The notes under the pieces: model-generated
What the model saw: the letters and a program-made list of their open reading frames with translations, nothing else
The model's database searches: none
What the model was told of the DNA's origin: nothing
In this document: piece after piece, positions 61,108-64,000 of the stretch
Position numbering within the stretch: position 1 is the first letter of the stretch
Layout: each line of letters begins with the position of its first letter
Position numbers and translations under genes: made by a program
DNA from: an uncultured Clostridia bacterium
GTDB taxonomy: Bacteria > Bacillota > Clostridia > Christensenellales > Borkfalkiaceae
NCBI GenBank assembly: GCA_947589385.1
Contig: CANPZW010000004.1
Coordinates: forward strand, 1 to 64,000
Length of the DNA stretch: 64,000 bases
Direction: 5' to 3'

Positions 61108-61447
61108 TAAAAAGAACCCCGCGCAACCGCACGGGGCATATATATTATTATTAAGTTTTGGTTGCGAGGCCTGTTTTCGCGGTGCTTTTTAAAGCTGTTC
61201 GGTTATTAAAACCCTGCAACTCGGCATCGTCGCTAAATTTTAAACCGCTACTTTATTCAGCCTCTTTGCTGAAATTGTACATCGGAGTTTACCTTCCTTG
61301 AACTTTCTTGGTGCGTTTGTAAAGAATAATCATAACCCTTTACCTCCTGCATCAATTTCCCTTATCATCAGAAACGGTGGTGTTCCGAAACTTACAATTA
61401 TGTTGACGTCTAACATTTTTTGTAAGTTATTTTCTTTTTGTAATTTC
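61108..61447 (-). ncRNA. Candidate structured small RNA or tiny-ORF transcript
   Basis: On the minus strand a strong promoter (TTGACA at 61470-61475, 16 bases, TATAAT at 61448-61453) drives a unit that ends in a terminator CCCCGTGC-GGTT-GCGCGGGG plus TTCTTTTT (about 61111-61136). Inside are two tiny frames, each with an SD: 14 codons after AGGAGGTAAAGGGTT and 10 codons after AAGGAAGG. These may be chance or leader peptides. The distal half has paired segments (GTTGC/GCAAC, GGTT/AACC). No known RNA family was recognised; a raiA-type RNA is one class worth testing by covariance search. Confidence 0.5.
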
Positions 61448-61475
61448 ATTATAACACGTAATCCAAACTTGTCAA
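61448..61475 (-). promoter_or_regulatory. Promoter of the candidate leftward RNA
   Basis: TTGACA (61470-61475), 16 bases, TATAAT (61448-61453), both perfect, on the minus strand. No ORF of normal size lies downstream. Confidence 0.7.
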
Positions 61476-61588
61476 TACCTTTTTCAAAAAAAATTAAAAA
61501 AATTTTAAAAAATCTAATTTGCGCTAAATCGTTGGCTTTTTCGCGCGAATAGTGCTATAATTCAGTGCGTTATAAATAAGGACTTGAT

Positions 61589-63022
61589 ATGTGCGAAGGA
61601 AATTCTGCGCTCGGCTTCGTCGCCGTGCTTGCAATAATTTTATTTTCAACTAAAATTCTGGGGCTTTTATTCAGAAGAATCGGCGTGCCTCAGGTTTTGG
61701 GTTTTATAATTGCAGGAATTTTGATAGGTCCCGCAATTTTCGGGGATTTCTGCGGATTTTCGCTTATTGGTTTCGAGGGCGGGGATTATACCGCGCTTTT
61801 CGTCCTTCCGGAAACGGACAACGGGCTTGAAAAATTTTCAAAATTGGGCGTGCTGCTTCTTATGTTCTCGACGGGGCTTGAAACTAACCTTCGCGACCTT
61901 AAAAATACGGGGCTTGCCGCCGTGCTTGTGGCTTCCGCAGGCGTTGCCGTGCCCCTTGTGTTGGGCTTTGCGGCGTCGCTGCCGTTCGGGGGCATAGGCT
62001 TGGGCTTTGCCGAAACCGCCAACATCTACCGCTGCGTATTTATAGGAACGATACTCACGGCGACAAGCGTGGCGATAACCGTTTCCGTATTGAAGGAATT
62101 AGGGAAAATCCATACGAAACTCGGCACGACGATTGTTTCCGCCGCGATAATCGACGACGTTATAGGAATAATTTTGCTTTCCGTGGTCACGGGAATCGCG
62201 AAGGCGGGAACGGCGACCGAATACGCCAACGGTTTCGAGTGGTTTAAAGGTCAGATTTACGGCACTATTATTATGATAGTCTGCTTCTTCGTCTTTGCCG
62301 TGGGGGCGGGCTTTGTAATTTCCAAAGTTTTTCGCTGGCTTGAAAAAAAGTGGGCTACGACCCACCGCATACCCATATTTTCGCTTGCCGTGTGCTTTGC
62401 TTACAGCTGGATTGCCGAAGAAATTTTCGGCGTAGCCGATATAACGGGCGCGTTTTTGGCGGGAGTAGTGCTTTCCACGGCGCACCGTACAAGCCAATAC
62501 GCCGACAAAAAAATAGAGGTATGTACCTATTTGCTTTTCGCACCCGTATTCTTTTCTAACATAGGCATTTCTTCTATAAGCTTCGAGGGCTTAAATCCGC
62601 AGATTTTACTGTTCTCGCTGTTGGCTGTTTTTGTGGGACTTGTCGGAAAGGTTATCGGCTGCGGAACGGTGTGCAAGGCTTTCAAATACAGCGTACGCGA
62701 GAGCGCGGCGGGCGGCGTAGGCATGATGGCGCGCGGCGAAGTCGCCCTTATAGTTACGGCGACCGTCACAAATTCTTCGCTTGGCGCAAACGCTCTTCCC
62801 CCGCAATTTATGATAATGACGGTGCTTTTGATTTTAATTTCGTCTATCCTTACGCCCGTTCTTTTAAAAGTGCTTTACGGCAAACAACCTGCCGAAATTC
62901 CCGTCGGCACGCCTGCGGATGAGGAAAGCGCGCCCGAAGGTCCGCAGGAAATTTCCCGCCACGCGGCCAAAAGACCGCGTCATTCCCATTTTAACACGCA
63001 TAAGCATTTTATGGGCGATTAA
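61589..63022 (+). CDS. CPA2-family cation:proton antiporter, 477 aa
   Basis: About 12-13 membrane helices with the Na_H_Exchanger pattern: 'GFIIAGILIGPAIFG' early, the aspartate motif in 'SAAIIDDVIGIILLSVV' (about residues 188-204), and 'ADITGAFLAGVVLS' late. The C-terminal 45 residues are a hydrophilic tail ending in a His-rich stretch and carry no TrkA domain. It exchanges Na+ or K+ for H+; ion and direction unknown. AAGGA precedes the ATG. Own promoter. Confidence 0.9.
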   Translation: MCEGNSALGFVAVLAIILFSTKILGLLFRRIGVPQVLGFIIAGILIGPAIFGDFCGFSLIGFEGGDYTALFVLPETDNGLEKFSKLGVLLLMFSTGLETNLRDLKNTGLAAVLVASAGVAVPLVLGFAASLPFGGIGLGFAETANIYRCVFIGTILTATSVAITVSVLKELGKIHTKLGTTIVSAAIIDDVIGIILLSVVTGIAKAGTATEYANGFEWFKGQIYGTIIMIVCFFVFAVGAGFVISKVFRWLEKKWATTHRIPIFSLAVCFAYSWIAEEIFGVADITGAFLAGVVLSTAHRTSQYADKKIEVCTYLLFAPVFFSNIGISSISFEGLNPQILLFSLLAVFVGLVGKVIGCGTVCKAFKYSVRESAAGGVGMMARGEVALIVTATVTNSSLGANALPPQFMIMTVLLILISSILTPVLLKVLYGKQPAEIPVGTPADEESAPEGPQEISRHAAKRPRHSHFNTHKHFMGD

Positions 63023-63139
63023 GGGCGGTATGAATATTTAAATTATTAACGGTATGTAATAAAGCGGTTTTAATTATTTCGCCCGACGGACACGGGCGCG
63101 TGCCTGCCGTTCGTAAAAATCAAATTTTTTGGTAATATA

Positions 63140-63180
63140 ACAGCCGCGCGGCGCTTTAAACCAAAGCGCCGCGCGGCTGT
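63140..63180. terminator. Bidirectional terminator, 18-bp perfect hairpin
   Basis: ACAGCCGCGCGGCGCTTT / AAAGCGCCGCGCGGCTGT, 5-base loop, between the antiporter gene and the convergent small gene. T-rich on the plus side (ATTTTG). Longest perfect stem in the window. Confidence 0.8.
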
Positions 63181-63230
63181 ATTTTGGGATTTATCGCGAT
63201 TATCGTGGGAAATATGTTGCGTTTTGAAAC

Positions 63231-63461
63231 TTACCGAGAAAGTATCCATGCCTTTACGTTCTCTCTCGTTATGGGGGTGATATTTTCGGTCGGATATTTG
63301 GATTCCGCTCCGCCGTAAGTGTATATAAAGTACTTCCCGTCCGCAGTGACGTATAAAGTTTCCTCGTATCCGCGCGGGTCGCCGGGGACTCCGCTCGTGA
63401 ATTTCTTTTCTATGGTCGATGAAGCCGTGTCGTACAGCACGCCGCCGATTTCTTTGCGCAT
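63231..63461 (-). CDS. Small hypothetical protein, 76 aa
   Basis: Not recognised. The ATG at 63461 is preferred: GAGAGGT lies ahead, and the longer frame adds eight residues without SD. The sequence 'GYEETLYVTADGKYFIYTYGGAESKYPTENITPITRENVKAWI' is typical of small cytosolic proteins seen next to sporulation or phage-like genes in Clostridia; weak. A beta-rich, Tyr-rich core is visible. No signal peptide. Confidence 0.6.
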   Translation of the reverse strand: MRKEIGGVLYDTASSTIEKKFTSGVPGDPRGYEETLYVTADGKYFIYTYGGAESKYPTENITPITRENVKAWILSR

Positions 63462-63611
63462 AAAACACCTCTCAAAACGAAACATATTTTACCACTCGCC
63501 CGCGGCTCTGTCAATTTTTAATTTTTTTTTGCGGCAAAGCCCTGCGATTGTTAAAAAATCAAACAATTTGTTAAAAAACTTAAAAATTTTCGACTCGTAA
63601 AGCTTAATCGC

Positions 63612-63640
63612 TTGACAGACTATAAAAAAAATTTTAAAAT
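63612..63640 (+). promoter_or_regulatory. Promoter of ylxM
   Basis: TTGACA (63612-63617), 17 bases, TAAAAT (63635-63640). The start codon lies 27 bases after the -10 box with no good SD. Confidence 0.65.
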
Positions 63641-63667
63641 ATAGTCAAGCTTTAAAGCTTTACGCCT

Positions 63668-64000
63668 ATGAATAAAATAGAATTTATGCGCCTGTGGGAC
63701 GCGTATTCGGGGCTTTTGACCCCGACCCAGCGGGAAATAACCGATTTATATTTCAATCTCGACCTTACTATGTCGGAGATTGCGGAGCAGAAAGGTATTT
63801 CGCGGCAGGCGGTTTCCGACTGTTTGAACGGTTGCAAAAAGCAGCTTGAAGAATGGGAGAGCAAGCTGAATTTTGTGTCGGCGAGCGCCGAGTACGGCTT
63901 GCAAGTCAGTTTTATGACGACGGATGCGGAGCGCTGGGCGGAAAAGTTTAAGGCAGCCCATCCCGATTTGACCGCAGAGGTTGCCGAGCTTGAAGAAATC
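63668..64000 (+). CDS. ylxM: YlxM/p13-like SRP-associated HTH protein, 5' part (111 codons)
   Basis: Open to the end of the window. 'LWDAYSGLLTPTQREITDLYFNLDLTMSEIAEQKGISRQAVSDCLNGCKKQLEEWE' is the sigma-4-like helix-turn-helix of YlxM, normally encoded directly before ffh. YlxM is thought to modulate the signal recognition particle. After residue about 60 the protein continues with a non-conserved acidic part, longer than usual. The expected ffh would lie beyond the window. Confidence 0.85.
   Translation, partial: MNKIEFMRLWDAYSGLLTPTQREITDLYFNLDLTMSEIAEQKGISRQAVSDCLNGCKKQLEEWESKLNFVSASAEYGLQVSFMTTDAERWAEKFKAAHPDLTAEVAELEEI

Larger units (their letters stand above)
61037..61588. other. 552-base gap: two hairpins and a candidate leftward RNA
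   Basis: No credible plus-strand gene. It holds the YfbR terminator (61044-61077), then on the minus strand a complete promoter-to-terminator unit (61108-61475), and finally the promoter of the antiporter: TTGGCT (61532-61537), 18 bases, TATAAT (61556-61561). Confidence 0.6.

Noticed and set aside
61298..61552. 84-aa plus-strand ORF
   Set aside because: No SD, low-complexity hydrophobic composition, and antisense to the candidate leftward transcript and its promoter.
1..64000. CRISPR arrays, rRNA genes, insertion-sequence transposases
   Set aside because: No regularly spaced repeats of 23-40 bases, no rRNA signature and no transposase motif were seen on either strand.

Overview
The window looks like the chromosome of a low-to-mid GC, Gram-positive-type bacterium of the class Clostridia, probably an uncultured gut lineage. 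The reasons are: strong AAGGAGG ribosome binding sites, sigma-A promoters of the TTGACA-N17-TATAAT type, a Firmicutes-style S10-spc-alpha ribosomal operon with secY-adk-map-KOW-infA-rpmJ in the middle, zinc (C+) forms of L31, L33, L36, S14 and S4, an L10 leader, a ylxM gene, and several lipoproteins with lipobox signals. The lineage is inferred from gene order and protein style, not from a database search.

Layout. 1-3590 is one end of an integrative element lodged at the 3' end of a tRNA-Gln(CUG) gene. It holds a small regulated unit (TetR regulator, lipoprotein, tiny secreted peptide) and a tyrosine recombinase next to the tRNA. 3665-12000 is ordinary chromosome: a NUDIX-YraN fusion, a leftward run araC-dagK-mgtE-AEC permease-csaA, a divergent second AEC permease, and a SecB-like chaperone paired with a lipoprotein. 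12199-15776 is rpmG-secE-nusG, rplK-rplA and rplJ-rplL with an L10 autoregulatory leader. Where most Firmicutes carry rpoB-rpoC and the str operon there is instead a cyclophilin-like lipoprotein, an EF-G-like GTPase and an Ig-like lipoprotein (15941-20244). 20836-37244 is the complete S10-spc-alpha cluster, interrupted once by a 400-base repeat-like insert between rpmJ and rpsM. 37298-42027 holds a flavoprotein, two tandem paralogous small membrane proteins, a YfcE-type phosphoesterase, a cardiolipin synthase and an atypical medium-chain dehydrogenase. 42213-47166 is rpmE, a DUF1385-PrmC fusion, a zinc-ribbon/LRR protein and prfA, so it is a translation-termination cluster. 47443-49863 is a MacB-like ABC exporter. 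50099-58778 is rpsB-tsf, a small XRE-controlled island, then pyrH-frr-uppS-cdsA-dxr-rseP. 58943-60369 is a two-gene cassette of unknown function behind a transcription attenuator. The end holds a YfbR-like HD nucleotidase, a probable small leftward transcript, a CPA2 antiporter, a small hypothetical gene and the start of ylxM, cut by the window edge.

Best candidates for something undescribed: (1) the attenuator-controlled cassette at 58943-60369, whose first protein is a tandem repeat of one roughly 60-residue domain; (2) the XRE/operator/membrane-protein/soluble-protein unit at 51897-53157; (3) the structured leftward transcript at 61108-61447; (4) the gene fusions NUDIX-YraN and DUF1385-PrmC; (5) a set of genes whose start codon lies 5-7 bases after the -10 box, implying leaderless mRNAs; (6) a family of long, perfect GC-rich hairpins in gaps between genes.
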